Source: Sinotaia quadrata
Taxonomy: Eukaryota > Mollusca > Gastropoda > Architaenioglossa > Viviparidae
Length of the DNA stretch: 64,000 bases
Reading direction: 5' to 3'
Assembly (NCBI GenBank): GCA_028829895.1
Contig: CM054181.1
Coordinates: 64,781,259 to 64,845,258, forward strand
Part shown: one piece after another, positions 22,986 to 35,712 of the stretch
Layout: the number at the start of each line of letters is the position of its first letter
How positions within the stretch are numbered: the stretch's first letter is position 1
The notes under the pieces: model-generated
Databases searched by the model: none
Seen by the model: the letters and a program-made list of their open reading frames with translations, nothing else
Told to the model about the DNA's origin: nothing
Program-made: the position numbers and the translations under genes

Positions 22986-24010
22986 CAGGCTTGCACGTGA
23001 AGAAAAAGATTACTGTAACAACAGATCGACTGCTGATTTATTTTAAAATATATTAACAAATATCTTAACGACTTTCCGCACATTAAAAAATAATACAAAA
23101 ATAAAAATTACTAGTTGCTTTTATGCAGAATGTATCTTTATTATGTTAAATGTGGCGTTAGTGTGTGCTTGTGTGGATTTGTAAGGGACTTGCTCACTTC
23201 ATATAACCTGTCTTGCCATTGCTGGGAAAGATCTTACAGACTCTTTGTTTATGAGTGCAATCAGAGGTAACTGAGAGAGGGAAAGATGATTAGAGGTGCA
23301 GGACAAGATATGTACACACACGCGCACAAATACAAACACACACACACGCAAATACACATTCATACTTACATACACACAACAATCAAAACAATTTTTTTTA
23401 AAATGCCATAATTTTGGAACGATTGAATAATGATTGAGGGAGAGAGAGAGAAGAAAAAAGTAAAAAAGAAGGAGCAATGGGTAAAAAAAAACCAAACGAA
23501 TGACTTAGTAAACAATGAAATAGATAAACACAACGCATAATAAAATGAATAATCGAATAAAATGACGAATCAATGATAAATAAGTGAACAGTGAGTCGAA
23601 AGGTCAGCACAAGTTTCGTTTAAATAACTATCAATGTACTGCCCGCTCAGTGTTTAATATTTTTTTTGTGACAGGGGACATTACTCTTTGCTCTCTAGGG
23701 CCATGAACGGAGGCATCAAATTGGCGGACTTGTTAGAATGTATAAAAATCTAGCCCAGAGACCTTACATCTGCATACACTATCTTGAAATATTGTGTGCA
23801 TTGTCAATGGTATCAAAGTGCACTGTTACCGAATGGTAAGGAACACATCTAGAAGGCAGTATAAAAAATCTTTTGAGTTATAACAGTTGAAAATCGCCAG
23901 TTTTTGATACTTGATATAAAAGTTTACCGGATTGCATAATTACTCCTTAGTGAAGTGGAAAAATGTTTTGCTATTAATTACAAAAAAAACAAACGTAATT
24001 AAGTCAAAAT
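22984..24010. other. AT-rich unique sequence
   Basis: Nothing recognised apart from short ACAC and GAGA runs near 23310-23350 and 23440. Confidence 0.4.
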
Positions 24011-24011
24011 T

Positions 24012-24022
24012 CGCGCGCGCGC

Positions 24023-24088
<66 letters not shown>
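24012..24088. repeat. (CG)6 joined to (GT)n
   Basis: Alternating CGCGCGCGCGCG (24012-24023) runs into about 30 GT repeats. Alternating purine-pyrimidine DNA of this kind favours Z-DNA. Confidence 0.96.
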
Positions 24089-24093
<5 letters not shown>

Positions 24094-24985
24094 ACGGTCT
24101 CTAACCTCTTTCTAATTTATTAGTCGAGTCATTCTTCAATTGCCACGAATTATTTCAACCGCACAACAGTTACTATTACTATTTTTCAGAAAATAAAAAT
24201 GTATATCCTTACAGATAATACGTATTTAAAGTCTTATTACTCTTTCTATCATATCTTTACCAGTGTATTTCCAAGTAAGACATTTCATTAACTTCTTTTG
24301 TCTCACTTGAGAAATACAAAGTACTCCCAGTTCAGTCTGTCGCCTTCCCTCTTTCCATTTCCTGTCTTCTTCCCAACTCTCTGTCACTCCTCATTTCCCT
24401 TCTTTCCTCTCTCCTTCCTAACACTGTCTATCTGACTCCCTTTATCGTGAGACAGGATTATCTCCCTTCATTCCTTAATCAGCTTTCATATTATCTCCCA
24501 TCATTCCTCTCTCTCTCTCTCTGAACATGAGAGTACAAATTATCTCCCTTCATCTCTCTCTTTCTTCTCTCTCCCTCTCTTCCTCCTCATTGTAAGACTA
24601 TATCGTTTGATTCTCTCCCTTCATACACAATCTCAATTCCTATTCACGCAGCTTCCTCACTATTGTCACATTTTTATTATGCCTCTGTCTCCCCGTGTTT
24701 CTCTCTCTACTTAGGTCTCTTTTCTCTTTCTGTCTTATCATGTCTCTTTAGCCTGAATCTCTTTGTCTGTCTGTTTCTAGTTTTATATCTCTTTAAGCCT
24801 CTGTCTATCTGCCTATGCCTCTCTTTCTCTGTCTGACATGTCTCTCTGTTACGGTCTCTCTCTCACTTTGTCTTTATATCTCCTTTACACTTGTTACCTC
24901 GGTAGTCGGAAGTCTGTTGTTATATCATGGTCTAAGATCCGGAGGAGTCACGGTGTTATAAACAGTAACTACAATCTTTAGATAA
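24089..24985. other. Pyrimidine-rich low-complexity sequence
   Basis: From about 24340 to 24890 the plus strand is rich in CTCTCT, TCCCTT and TGTCTCT motifs. There is a loose repetition of TTATCTCCCTTCAT near 24460, 24492 and 24540. No gene. Confidence 0.55.
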
Positions 24986-26384
24986 TTTTTTTAAAAAATG
25001 AAAATAGACATTACACGATAACCTAAAGATTAGATAAAACGTTATATTCCAATGAGCAAAGGTATTTCTTGATGTGGGTGTGCATGTATTCCTCAACGTG
25101 ATTCTCCAGCTTACAACTAGGTAGAAGAAAATGGACACGTCATCCAAGCATTAGAGCAATTTATTAGCTACCATTAATTGTTTGGAGATTTTGATTTTAT
25201 TCTTGCTGGAGACGTGAATGCTTCCACTGACTGTCGAAATGGATGATACGAGGACTCCAGTTATTTACTCGTATGAACAAAACAACAAATTATATTTCCA
25301 CGATGATCAAATTGACACTTCAGTAATTACTTTTAGTAGACTGGTATTCTAGGTCATCGTTCCACTGTCTATGGTTTATTAGTTCTGCATTTCTTTCCTC
25401 GTGCTGGAGGAAGTACAAACGACTATTTTATTGTTTCAAATAGTATTTGTTTACATGTATCATTTCTTCATTTAAAATCAACTCCGTGTTAAGTCCAAAT
25501 CATTGCCTGGCACTGCTTATAGCGTGCGCTACAAGGATCTTGTACTCTGGTAAGGAAACATTATATGGGACTCGGGAAATCAAGGTGATTTTATTTTCAG
25601 TGAATGTTCTGAAATTAATAAAGTGTTGCTCACTCAAGACTACTCAGAAAGAGAGAGCAAGATTTAGATAAAGCGATCGATGTCTTGTATAATCAGATAG
25701 TCGGCAGCTCACTGCATGAGGAGATGTACAGTAAATGTGTGTGCCACTGATAAATAACTTTGGTTTTGACGATGATTGTTGTGAATAAAGAAGATTAGCT
25801 TAGAAATCTCTTGACAGAATTGAGAAGAAATGAAATGTTAAAAATAGAAATGCATTTGTCAATGCATGCACAAATACGAGAATTTCATTAACGAAAAAAA
25901 AAGCAGAATCTTTTAAGAAAAGAGAAAGAGAAGGAAAAATGTATTAATTCTGCAGGAACTTCAACTATTTTCTGGAATGAGGCTAATGATCGTTTGGGCC
26001 ACAAAAAAAAAAAACCGATATCAGCAGTAAAATAAATGAAAATGAATGGGTCAATCGTTTTACAAGAATATTTAGTTCTAACAAAATGGAATTGGATTCT
26101 AAAGATGATAGAGCAAAACCATCGACTGTACCAGATGAAGAATGAACTGGTTATATGTGAGCAAGACGTTAGGCAGGTTCTTAAAAGGCTTACAAAATAC
26201 TAAAAGGTGTGGTCTATGGAGAGCTGATGACAGCAAAGAGGGATACGGTCACTGACTTTTTTGACAAAATGTTTCATAAACTTTCTAGTGAAGGACGAAA
26301 TCCAGAATCTCAATCTCAATCTATCAGTTCAATTCACGTGAAAGGTGATCCGAAGAAAGCTGACAACTACAGAGGTACGTCACA

Positions 26385-26697
26385 TTACAGAGGTACGTCA
26401 CTTCTTAGTTTAATCTGTACATTTTATGCTAGCATTCTATGTGACAATTACAGAGGTACGTCACTTCTTAGTTTAATCTGTACATTTTATGCTAGCATTC
26501 TATGTGACAACTACAGAGGTACGTCACTTCTTAGTTTAATCTGTACATTTTATGCTAGCATTCTATGTGACAACTACAGAGGTACGTCACTTCTTAGTTT
26601 AATCTGTACATTTTATGCTAGCATTCTATGTGACAACTACAGAGGTACGTCACTTCTTAGTTTAATCTGTACATTTTATGCTAGCATTCTATGTGAC
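26385..26697 (+). repeat. 63-bp minisatellite born from an RT coding block, 5 copies
   Basis: Five nearly perfect 63-bp copies (21 codons: DNYRGTSLLSLICTFYASIL plus C) lie inside the LINE. The single-copy ancestor is the conserved KGDP..ADNYRG.SLLS block of the RT. A short internal repetition (ACAGAGGTACGTCAC twice at 26369-26400) sits at the left edge and may record the first slippage. The 167-codon open frame at 26209-26712 is LINE plus this array, not a host gene. Confidence 0.93.
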
Positions 26698-26799
26698 CAT
26701 CTGGGGAAATAAAATGGAACATTATATAAAGAATGAGTAGGAGTCAGAGTTGGGTTTTCTTCAATAGCTTATATATTTACTCTCAGCGTCACTGTAGAG

Positions 26800-27410
26800 A
26801 AAGTATTTAGTATAGAGATTTGTGCAGCTTGTAGAGATATGAAAGGGCTTTATATACAGTCAATTTAGTATAGAGATTTGTGCAGCTTGTAGAGATATGA
26901 AAGGGCTTTATATACAGTCAATTTAGTATAGAGATTTGTGCAACTTGTAGAGATATGAAAGGGCTTTATATGCAGTCAATTTAGTACTAGAGATTTGTGC
27001 AGCTTGTAGAGATATGAAAGGTCTTTATATGCAGTCAATTTAGTATAGAGATTTTGCTGCTTGTAGAGATATGAAAGGGCTTTATATACAGTCAATTTAG
27101 TATAGAGATTTGTGCTGCTTGTAAAGATATGAAAGGGGCTTCAAAAAGAATTTAGTACTAGAGATTTGTGCTGCTTGTAGAGATATGAAAGGAGCTTTGA
27201 TACAGACAATTTAGTAATTTAGTGCTAGAGATCTTTGCTGCTTGCAGAGATATGAAAAGGGCTTTAGATACAGTAAATTTAGTACTAGAGATCTGCGCTG
27301 CTTGTAGAGATATGAAAGGGGCTTTATATACAGACAATTTAGTATTAGAGATTTGTGCTGCTTGTAGAGATATGAAAGGGATTTTAGATACAGTCAATCA
27401 ACTACTATAC
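26800..27410 (+). repeat. 56-60 bp minisatellite born from RT motif A, about 10 copies
   Basis: Repeated GTAGAGATATGAAAGGGCTT with TATATACAGTCAATTTAGTA and GAGATTTGTGC. In the best-framed copies it translates as ACRDMKGALDTVN, matching the RT motif A consensus (D..KAFDTVN) of the same LINE. Left copies are 58 bp and near-identical. Right copies are about 60 bp and more diverged. Confidence 0.9.
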
Positions 27411-28388
27411 GATTCAATGCTAGACAAAGACCAGAGTTAGCAATTTTCCTTTAGAACTATAAAAACTAACCACCGATTGTAATATTCTGTGAAAAAGTTA
27501 ATGGTAACAAATCAAGCGCTTTTAATTGTCCATTTGGGGTCAAACAAGATTGTGTATTCAGCCATGTTCTTTTAGCTCTATTTAAAACAAAACTGCCTGT
27601 AAAATTAAAACATGGAAAATGAAAATGGACTTCCTTTGCTGGCGGTCCTGTTAAAATGTTCATACTTCTGTTTATTGGTGTTACAAACCTCTCGTCAAGT
27701 TCAACAGGAAGAATTGGATTGCCACAGCAATCTCTAACGAGAAAGCAAGCACTGATCATTGATGAACATTTCAAATGTTAATCTTTAGGAAATGCTTTTT
27801 CTTTGTCACAAATGAGAGATGGTAACAAAGAGCAGATGTATTATTCAAGCTACAATTTACTCTCAAATGAGTTTATCTAATGGAGTCAAACTTATGCTGC
27901 TGAATAAAAGACAGTTACAGCACAAAATTAAATTATAGCCCAATCATTCCTTCTTCCATATACTGGATGTCCCAGTAGTATTGCCTATCTTGGTGTGTGC
28001 CTCGGAAGTCTGGGGCTTGCTGCTAACACTAACGTCGACAACGTACGTACCTTCACACGGAAGCGATTTTGAAATGTTTCCGTGAAAACACCTAACGATC
28101 TCTTCATGGCGCATTAGGTCGAGTTCCTGTCCATTAACAGCATTTTTTATAAGATGTGCTAAGTATCGGATACCATTTTACAAACTGGCTGACAGAAGAC
28201 TCATTAAACAGGCACACAGGATGGTCTTATGTTTGGACAAAATGAATAAATTCTGTTGAATTATTCGGGTTAAGGAAATGCTTTGTGGTAAATGATATAG
28301 ATATGTCTGCTTTTACAAAGATGGTGGCTTGTAAACAATTTTTGTCAATGCTAAAGCAAAGACTGATCGGTAATTATCACCGAAAACG

Positions 28389-28486
28389 CTGAAGTATTAT
28401 AAACAGAAGTAAGAGATCTATGTTTACAAGTATACCACAAGCAAACAGAAGTAAGAGATCTATGTTTACAAGTATACCACAAGCAA
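28389..28486. repeat. 48-50 bp direct duplication within the LINE relic
   Basis: AACAGAAGTAAGAGATCTAT followed by GTTTACAAGTATACCACAAG occurs twice in tandem. Confidence 0.93.
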
Positions 28487-28746
28487 ACTGAAGGAGAAGA
28501 CAACTTGGAACAGATGAAAATAAAATGTTTTCATAATGCTTTGAGTATTAAATTAAGACTCAGTGAACATTTTCTCCAATGTACATTTTCTGGCACTAGC
28601 GCGAGTCAAATGATGATGAATTGTAAGTTCTGCAAGTCTCGTCTAGAAGATGACTATTATGTTATTTCTAACTGAATTAAGCTGCACTGAGAAGAATGTA
28701 TATAGACAAAGGAATGTTGATCTTGATTTGAAACCCTTTAGAATTA

Positions 28747-28864
28747 CCAGTCTAAACAACTATATAAAGACAGCTATGCAAACAATATGTATTAGTTATT
28801 TAAGAGAGTCTAAACAACTAAATAAAGACAGCTATGCAAACAAAATGTATTAGTTATTTAAAAG
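28747..28864. repeat. About 58-bp direct duplication within the LINE relic
   Basis: GTCTAAACAACTA(T/A)ATAAAG, ACAGCTATGCAAACAA and TATGTATTAGTTATTTAA are repeated once, with few substitutions. Confidence 0.92.
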
Positions 28865-28900
28865 AGACTCATATTGACTATTTAATAATCTCATTAAAAA

Positions 28901-29855
28901 AACTGTGCATGTGTTGTAAGGTGTATTAGTATGTATTATGTTTTAAATAGTATGGGGTATGGAGACTTAATAATCTATTTCTTTATTTGCTATTTTAGTT
29001 AGATGTCTATTGTTTTAATCTTCAATTATTATGTCATTCATCTGCTTCCATATATCTTCTAGTCATCTGCACTTATTAGCTAAACATATTTATAACATAT
29101 TTTTCAAATACAATAATTAATTTTTGTATTTACCACTGTAATCTAGGATAATAATCTATATAAAAAAACTATCAACAAATTATTCAAATTTATATTCTCT
29201 CTCTTTCTCTTACTCGCTGTTTCCAACATACATCCTCTTTCCCTTCCCCCCCGCCCAGTTCTGTTACTGAACGCGTAAATAGAAAGGAATGAGAACTTTC
29301 GTGACATTTATGATGCCTGTGATGTTCAGATTTTCCTTGTTAAAATATTTTATATTTCATCCAAGTCGGTGAACTTAGTAATAGTAATTAGTAATAGAAG
29401 ACTTATGTTAAAATAGTATATTATTATATATCATGATTCATTCTTTCATCAAGTTACTGTATATATATAGATATAATTATAATGCGTAACACTTTGCTGG
29501 TTTTCATAATGTTATTTAGAAATTTACTATAAAGTATTATTGTTTCATCAAGAATTTAAATTGATTATTATTACTTTAGCAGCAACCTGATGTAGTCGTG
29601 AATATACACATCGCAGTTATTACAACATATTAATTATATTATTACTTGTAATACGATTAATGCGTTTGTTACCATGTGATATTATTGCATTATAACACAC
29701 ACACGGCCTTGGGGAATTTAATTTGATGTTATGTATCTTCGTCTGCAATCAAGCTTAAACAAGCTATTTATAAATTAATAACAAAGTTATAATAATTGTA
29801 TATTAAAATATACTAATTATAAACGTTTCATTAATGAATTGTTCATCCTCACGTC
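28901..29855. other. Very AT-rich unique sequence
   Basis: No gene. It may hold the 3' end of the LINE relic, but no clear tail is visible. Confidence 0.4.
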
Positions 29856-29861
29856 GGTGTG

Positions 29862-30018
29862 CTTATTATCAATAGAATAATGTTTCAAATTACAGATTTT
29901 ACGTGACTGAGCGTGACCTGCGATTGAGATACGGGGAATTACTTATTGTCGATAGAATAATGTTTCAAATTACAGATTTTACGCGACTGAGCGTGACCTG
30001 CGATTGAGATACGGTGAA
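29862..30018. repeat. About 77-bp direct duplication
   Basis: Two copies share AATAGAATAATGTTTCAAAT (second copy GATAGAATAATG), TACAGATTTTACG and GACTGAGCGTGACCTGCGAT, TGAGATACGG. They differ at only a handful of positions. Confidence 0.93.
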
Positions 30019-31069
30019 TTGCTTACCAGCCATGAGACAGATACAAACTTCTGCATAAACTTCGTAAATTAAAAGAGAAAATGAGACTGTTGACGCTAGT
30101 AGTATTCTTTATACCTCATCAACATACTCTCATTCTATTTATTAACCACATGCACTGTAGCTTGCATTAACAATTCTTAATTTTGTTATCATGTTGAAAA
30201 GAAGTTATGTATGAAATGAATGACGTCTTTTTGGTCATTGTGTTTATTTGGAAATATTTTAACCTTTACAGTTAATTGTCTTTCAGCGTTAATTTCAGAA
30301 ATGTGTTTTGGTTTATCTACGGTAATAATTTTGTTAAACATCACATCTATGTTTCTTCATGCACAGATATTGGCTTTCGTGCATAAATCCGAAGATAGTT
30401 ACCAGGTGTCAAGAATGTGGCAATGGTAGTCTACAACGTATGTTATCGTTTTGAGGTAATCGATTTTTTAAAAATATACTTAAAATATTGCCATTTATAG
30501 CAACATTATTATAAGACATTTTGAAGAAAATAAACAATTCCTATGATTTTGTAAATAAACCAAATATATGTACATATCATTGTTATTAAATTTATTTTTA
30601 AAAGCAATTCCATAAATGTTCGTGGTATCATTTTCTCTTTGTTTCGTTTGAAAAGAAATCTGTAGGTTGTTAGGCCTTTTAATGTCAGATCAGTTTTCTA
30701 AAAATTATTTTAAAAGGGTAAAATATGCGTTAAGACACTCACAAACACAGTAGCTGTGTAAGATGATTTTCTGCAGAGCTATGTGCTGGTTAATGTAAGC
30801 TTAGACCAGTAGAAATGGTTGTCAAAAGAGATTTAAAACAAAGCCAGCTCTTCTGACATTTCCCTTCACAACTTTTAAAATGCAGACTTGGTAAGGAACT
30901 GTGAACGTGCCATATGAATTAGGTGGTGTTATGACAAACCAGAAAAGAAGTAACTTTTTTATCAATAAAAAGAAATAAAAAGATTTTAATCATTAATACA
31001 AGATGAATGAATGTAACTTCAACACCTGTTAGTTTACACATAAAGTCTGAGTGCGCGTACATAGATGGA
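30019..31069. other. AT-rich unique sequence
   Basis: A 69-codon frame at 30220-30429 is hydrophobic (SLCLFGNILTFTVN), with no recognised domain. It is probably chance. Confidence 0.4.
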
Positions 31070-31379
<310 letters not shown>

Positions 31380-31392
31380 TTGACGAACAGAC

Positions 31393-31395
<3 letters not shown>

Positions 31396-31441
<46 letters not shown>
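31396..31441. repeat. (GA)n microsatellite
   Basis: Directly follows a short GACA run and the (GATA)n array. Confidence 0.97.
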
Positions 31442-31444
<3 letters not shown>

Positions 31445-32110
31445 TGAAAGGTAATTTTAGTTTTCATCATTCAACAACTAATGGAGTAATAGGTAGTGTA
31501 TAATGCCCAGGAATAATTAATAATGAACACAGGAACAAAACATGGAAAGGTTTCTTTAAAAAGGAAATTTGTGTTCCACTATTCAAAATCACACATCAAT
31601 CATATAAGAATGGTGTTCTATACGCTAAAGGCATATATCTTTTCTGTAAATTTTATAATTTTTTTTCATCAGCTAACTATTGCATTTTTTTCTTACTTTA
31701 TTTTACAATCACGAAGAGCAATATATCAATATATATATATCAAATCGCATCTGCAATATTCATGCATCCCTTGATTCTGTAGCCCTAAAAAGTATTCAGT
31801 AAATGCCGCCATTTTGTATGTGACGTCATGTGAGTTATCTTTAGAGGGCAATGTGGTGGAGTCATTCATTCATTTGTTGAGTTTGGGGGGGGGGGGGGTG
31901 TTTCGAACATGAATGAACTTTTGTTTCAGGCAACATTGAAACGTTATTGTTTGCAGACTTCTCTGTGTGGACCAACAGCTCGAAACCCAGAATCGCTGTG
32001 AATAATGTTACAAAATTGATGTCATTTCATGTCCTTAAATGTGACCGGAGGATGAAGAATCAGACTGCAAACAAATTGCTGTGGCATAATACAATCCTTG
32101 CCTGCTTAAA
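31442..32110. other. Unique sequence with a 14-base poly-G
   Basis: Poly-G lies at 31885-31898. The block GCCGCCATTTTGTATGTGAC, GTCATGTGAG at about 31806 resembles common transposon-end vocabulary, but I find no matching inverted end. No gene. Confidence 0.45.
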
Positions 32111-32795
32111 CATTACCTTCTTTGTGTTATTAAACAAACATATATCGTTTATGTTGTTAAGCAAAAATATCTCGTTTGTGTATTTTAAACAGAATTATCT
32201 ATTTTGTGCTTTTAAACAAAAATGTGTTATTTGCGCATATAAACAAATTATCTCATTTGTATTTTTAAACGAATGTATCTAGTTTGTGTTTTTTTAACAA
32301 AATATTTCGTTTGTGTGTTTAAACTAAAATATCTCGTTTGTTCTTTTCAACAAACAAATCTCGTTTATTTTGTTAAACAAAAATATCTCATTTGTGCTTG
32401 AAAACACAAATATGTCTTTGTGTTTTTAAAAACAAGCATATTTCGTTTGTGTTTTATGACAGAAATATCTCGTTTGTGTTATTAAACAAAAATAGTTCGT
32501 TTGTATTCTTAAAGAAACATATCTCGTTTGTGCTTTTAAAAAAAATATTTTTTATTTTTCAACAAAATTATCTCGCTTGTTTTTAAACAAAATTATCTCG
32601 CTTGTTTTTAAACAAAAATCTCTCGTTTGCGCTTTCCAACAAATATATGTCTTTTGCGTGGTTAAAAATATCTTCTTGTATTTAAACAAAATTACCTCGT
32701 TTATGCTTGTGAATAAAAATATCTCGTTTGTGACTGTGGAAAGAAAATATGTCATTTGTGCTTGTAAACTTAAAACTATTTCGTTGGGCTGAGAA
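32111..32795. repeat. Decayed minisatellite, unit about 28-31 bp, about 22 copies
   Basis: Diverged copies of TTAAACAAAAATATCTCGTT TGTGCTTT repeat for nearly 700 bp with many indels. Frames rich in F, K, N and ISFV are translations of it. Confidence 0.85.
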
Positions 32796-33300
32796 AGGTT
32801 AGATGCGATCAGTTCTGAGAAAGCAAATTAACCATTTTTGAATGCCTGTTTCGTCTGAATGGAAACAATCTATAAGTATGCTACAAATACTTGGCAGAGC
32901 AACACTTAAGTTGACAAAGCAAATAAGCAAATACAAAAGCGATCGATGTTTTGGTTAATTACTGAACACTCTTTCTGATGCATTGACAAAATATTGAAAA
33001 CAATTGTTAGAAGTTTCTTCCCACTGTTGTTTACAGATGAAATTACTTTGTGTGCAAAAAAAGTCATTGCAACCTATAAAATATAGCGAACTGATTCACA
33101 TTAATGGACGTTGGTATCAATTAAATAATATTCAGTATAAAACAGCATATTAAATTATTTTGCCATGCTCATTAATTAATTATATGTGTGTAAAGTATGT
33201 AAATGCTGTGTGTAAAGTAAATGCTACATAGAAACTTTCTTATAGGTTACAATATGCAGCTGTGTCAGGGAAATACTGTGAATTTTTTATGTGTGTGTTT
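32796..33300. other. AT-rich unique sequence
   Basis: A short duplication TGTGTAAAGTA/AATGCT is present near 33185-33225. No gene. Confidence 0.4.
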
Positions 33301-33352
<52 letters not shown>

Positions 33353-33364
33353 GTGTGTGTGTGA
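33301..33364. repeat. (GT)n microsatellite
   Basis: Interrupted by TTTGTG and TAGTG. Confidence 0.96.
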
Positions 33365-33712
33365 TGTTGTAAGACTAATAGTTATATATACATTTAATCA
33401 CGGATGAGTATTCAGTGTTCTATAACACTGTTAATGTATTCAATCTTTGTATGTGCTCTTGCAACTGGCAAGACAAAATGGTGCGCTCCTAAATTCTTAC
33501 AACAATCACTTGCTATTTATACTCTGTGGTTTATTCTGAACACGTTCCAATGGGAAGATAATCAAATTGCATTTAACAATATAGAATTAAATTCTCGAGT
33601 ATACTTCGAAACTGCAGCTATGCAGACTCCTAAGTGTAATGTATCCTACTAGTACAGTCTCCAAGAGAAGTATAATAATTCTTTAACTGCTTCTAAGACA
33701 ATAACATGTGTG
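33365..33712. other. Unique sequence
   Basis: An 82-codon frame at 33404-33652 starts with a hydrophobic stretch (CSITLLMYSIFVCALATG). It has no recognised domain and no supporting context. Confidence 0.35.
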
Positions 33713-33922
33713 TTGTGACTACATGAACCAACAGACTCATGACTCCAATGCGTGTTGTGACTACATGAACCAACAGACTCATGACTCCAATGCGTGTTGT
33801 GACTACATGAACCAACAGACTCATGACTCCAATGCGTGTTGTGACTACATGAACCAACAGACTCATGACTCCAATGCGTGTTGTGACTACATGAACCAAC
33901 AGACTCATGAATCCAATGCATA
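33713..33922. repeat. 42-bp minisatellite, 5 copies
   Basis: The unit is TTGTGACTACATGAACCAAC, AGACTCATGACTCCAATGCG, TG. It equals 14 codons, so frames stay open on both strands. Confidence 0.95.
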
Positions 33923-34160
33923 TTGTGATAAAAGCAGTTACAAATCGTATTTCTATGGGATTCGACGTTTCTTTGCAAGTAATCAAGCTTGATAACGACT
34001 GGGAGACCTATACAGCCACTCTGACACCTGAAAAAATGTCTTTTGCGATAGTCTTCCTGTATATCCATCTGCAAGAGAAACAACGGAACAAGCCCTGATT
34101 GGGTTTCGACTCACAGAGTTAGCCCTTTGGTGCTGTCTACTGTAACTGAAACAACTGTAT
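33923..34160. other. Unique sequence
   Basis: Nothing recognised. Confidence 0.4.
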
Positions 34161-34489
34161 ATATGTTTGTGTATATATGCTTGTGTGTACATGTTTATGT
34201 GTATATGTTTGTGTGTACATGTTTGTGTGCATCTGTTTGTGTGTATATGTATGCGTGTACATGTATATGTGTATATGTATGCGTGTATATGTATGTGGGT
34301 ATATAAATGCGTGTATATGTATGTATATGTGTGTGGGTATATGTATTTGTGTATATGTATGCGGGTGTATGTATGTTGTATATGTATGCGTGTATATGTA
34401 TGTTGTATTTGTATTCGTGTGTATGTGTGTGTATTATATATATACGTTTTGGTATATGTAAACGTATATATCTGTGCATATATATATAA

Positions 34490-34524
<35 letters not shown>

Positions 34525-34525
34525 T
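34161..34525. repeat. TATGTGTA-type cryptic repeat ending in (GT)n
   Basis: Variants of GTGTATATGTATGCG, period about 12-18 bp, run over 330 bp and finish in (GT)n at 34493-34522. Confidence 0.9.
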
Positions 34526-34811
34526 TTGTTTGAGTCCTTGTTTTAACTAAGGTTACTACAGAAACACTAGTACAAAGTTTCTTATATATTTGATAACTTT
34601 TGTCCCCTACATATTATAATTTACTTAACAATAAATGTAGTTACCTACATAATGCTTAATTCTGCAAAATAATGCAATTACTCACAGAAGATTCTTTAAA
34701 ATATGTTTAGTGGAAATTAATATTACAATAACCTTTAACCTCGGAAATTACATAAGTTTAAAAGATATTGCAAAACACTTGCGCACCATGAATACATTCA
34801 CAAGTAAATAG
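34526..34811. other. AT-rich unique sequence
   Basis: Nothing recognised. Confidence 0.4.
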
Positions 34812-34888
<77 letters not shown>

Positions 34889-34962
34889 TGTGTGTGTGGG
34901 AATGGGGTGGAATATAAAGAATGAGTGTCCAGGGTCAAAATACACACACACACACACACATC
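34812..34962. repeat. (GT)n microsatellite and a nearby opposite (CA)n
   Basis: (GT)n at 34813-34899, then 40 bp of unique sequence, then (CA)n at 34941-34960. The two tracts are complementary and could pair as an imperfect long hairpin. Confidence 0.95.
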
Positions 34963-35655
34963 AAATATCAAATAGATTGGCATGGGGAGATAAAAGATTT
35001 ACGAATGCACATTAAATTAATGTAATCAAAAAAAAAGTATTAAACAAAGTGAAGGAGAAAAAACATATTAATATAAACTACTAATCACAGTGTAAAAATT
35101 GATATAAGTAAACTAGCACCTTGCTCTAATGGTCATGGCTTAGGAAGGGTCATCGGCATAATCCCCTTCATTGATCGTGCAGCATCATGGCGTTATCATG
35201 TTTGCAAAATCGTCTGCCTTCTCTTTCCAAAGATAGCTTTTATTTTTAATGCACTAAAATTACACTGTAGGCGACCTTTCCCATGTAGCCAATGAAAATA
35301 ATCATACCATATTCGCTAGGAAATCACTTCTTCCGCTAAATAATTTACTCACAAATTTTACTGAATTGATTTACCGAGCGGAACAACTCTAGAGAATTTG
35401 GAATCTTAGCTAAATAATTTATTTAACAACATATCTAATTTATATAGCTAAACTATTGTTATTTATTTAAAGAATATTTTAGCTAATTAATTATTTTTTA
35501 TTCATGAATTCACATATTTACTATCTAACAGGGAATTCTTGAGTCCAACCGTTAGGGACTCTTTCTATTGATATGAATATTGGCCTCCCATCATCCACTG
35601 ATTGATAGTCAAAACTGCTTGCAGGATACAGGAAAAAATATATATATTTGTGCTT
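34963..35655. other. AT-rich unique sequence
   Basis: No gene, RNA or element recognised. Confidence 0.4.
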
Positions 35656-35712
35656 GTGTGTGTGTTGTATGTACGTGTGCGCGCGCGCGCGCGAGTGTGT
35701 GTGGGTGTGTGT
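35656..35712. repeat. GT-rich tract with (GC)n core
   Basis: GTGTGCGCGCGCGCGCGCGA lies at about 35677 within GT repeats, a potential Z-DNA segment. Confidence 0.93.

Larger units (their letters stand above)
24990..28900 (+). mobile_element. Decayed LINE ORF2 (endonuclease + reverse transcriptase), interrupted by two internal minisatellites
   Basis: With frameshifts and stops, the plus strand reads through a LINE polyprotein in order. The endonuclease end has IPQRDSPAYN (about 25090) and DFILAGDVNASTD (about 25190-25230). A linker has GFDDDCCE (about 25760) and KKTDISSKINENEWVNRFTR (about 26005-26065). RT begins at DFFDKMFHKLSSEGRNPESQ (26257-26316) and KGDPKKADNYRG (about 26342-26377). Motif A is DMKGILDTVNQLLYD (about 27370-27415), motif B GVKQDCVFSHVLLALF (27537-27584), and motif C position LLFIGVTNLSSSSTG (about 27668-27712), where the catalytic Asp pair is lost. 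C-terminal pieces are PNDLFMAH (about 28095) and EDDYYVISN (about 28648). The element is dead. Clade is not determined. Confidence 0.88.

Noticed and set aside
26209..26712. 167-codon open frame with repeated NYRGTSLLS
   Set aside because: It is LINE RT sequence plus a 63-bp in-frame minisatellite, not a host gene.
31795..31860. GCCGCCATTTTG...GACGTCATGTG as a transposon end
   Set aside because: No inverted partner or target-site duplication found nearby.
33404..33652. 82-codon frame with a signal-like N-terminus
   Set aside because: Short, AT-rich context, no domain or context. It lies between a (GT)n tract and a minisatellite.
34100..34160. GGGTTTCGACTCACA as a tRNA B-box / SINE head
   Set aside because: It does not fit the B-box consensus with a properly spaced A-box, and no cloverleaf can be drawn.
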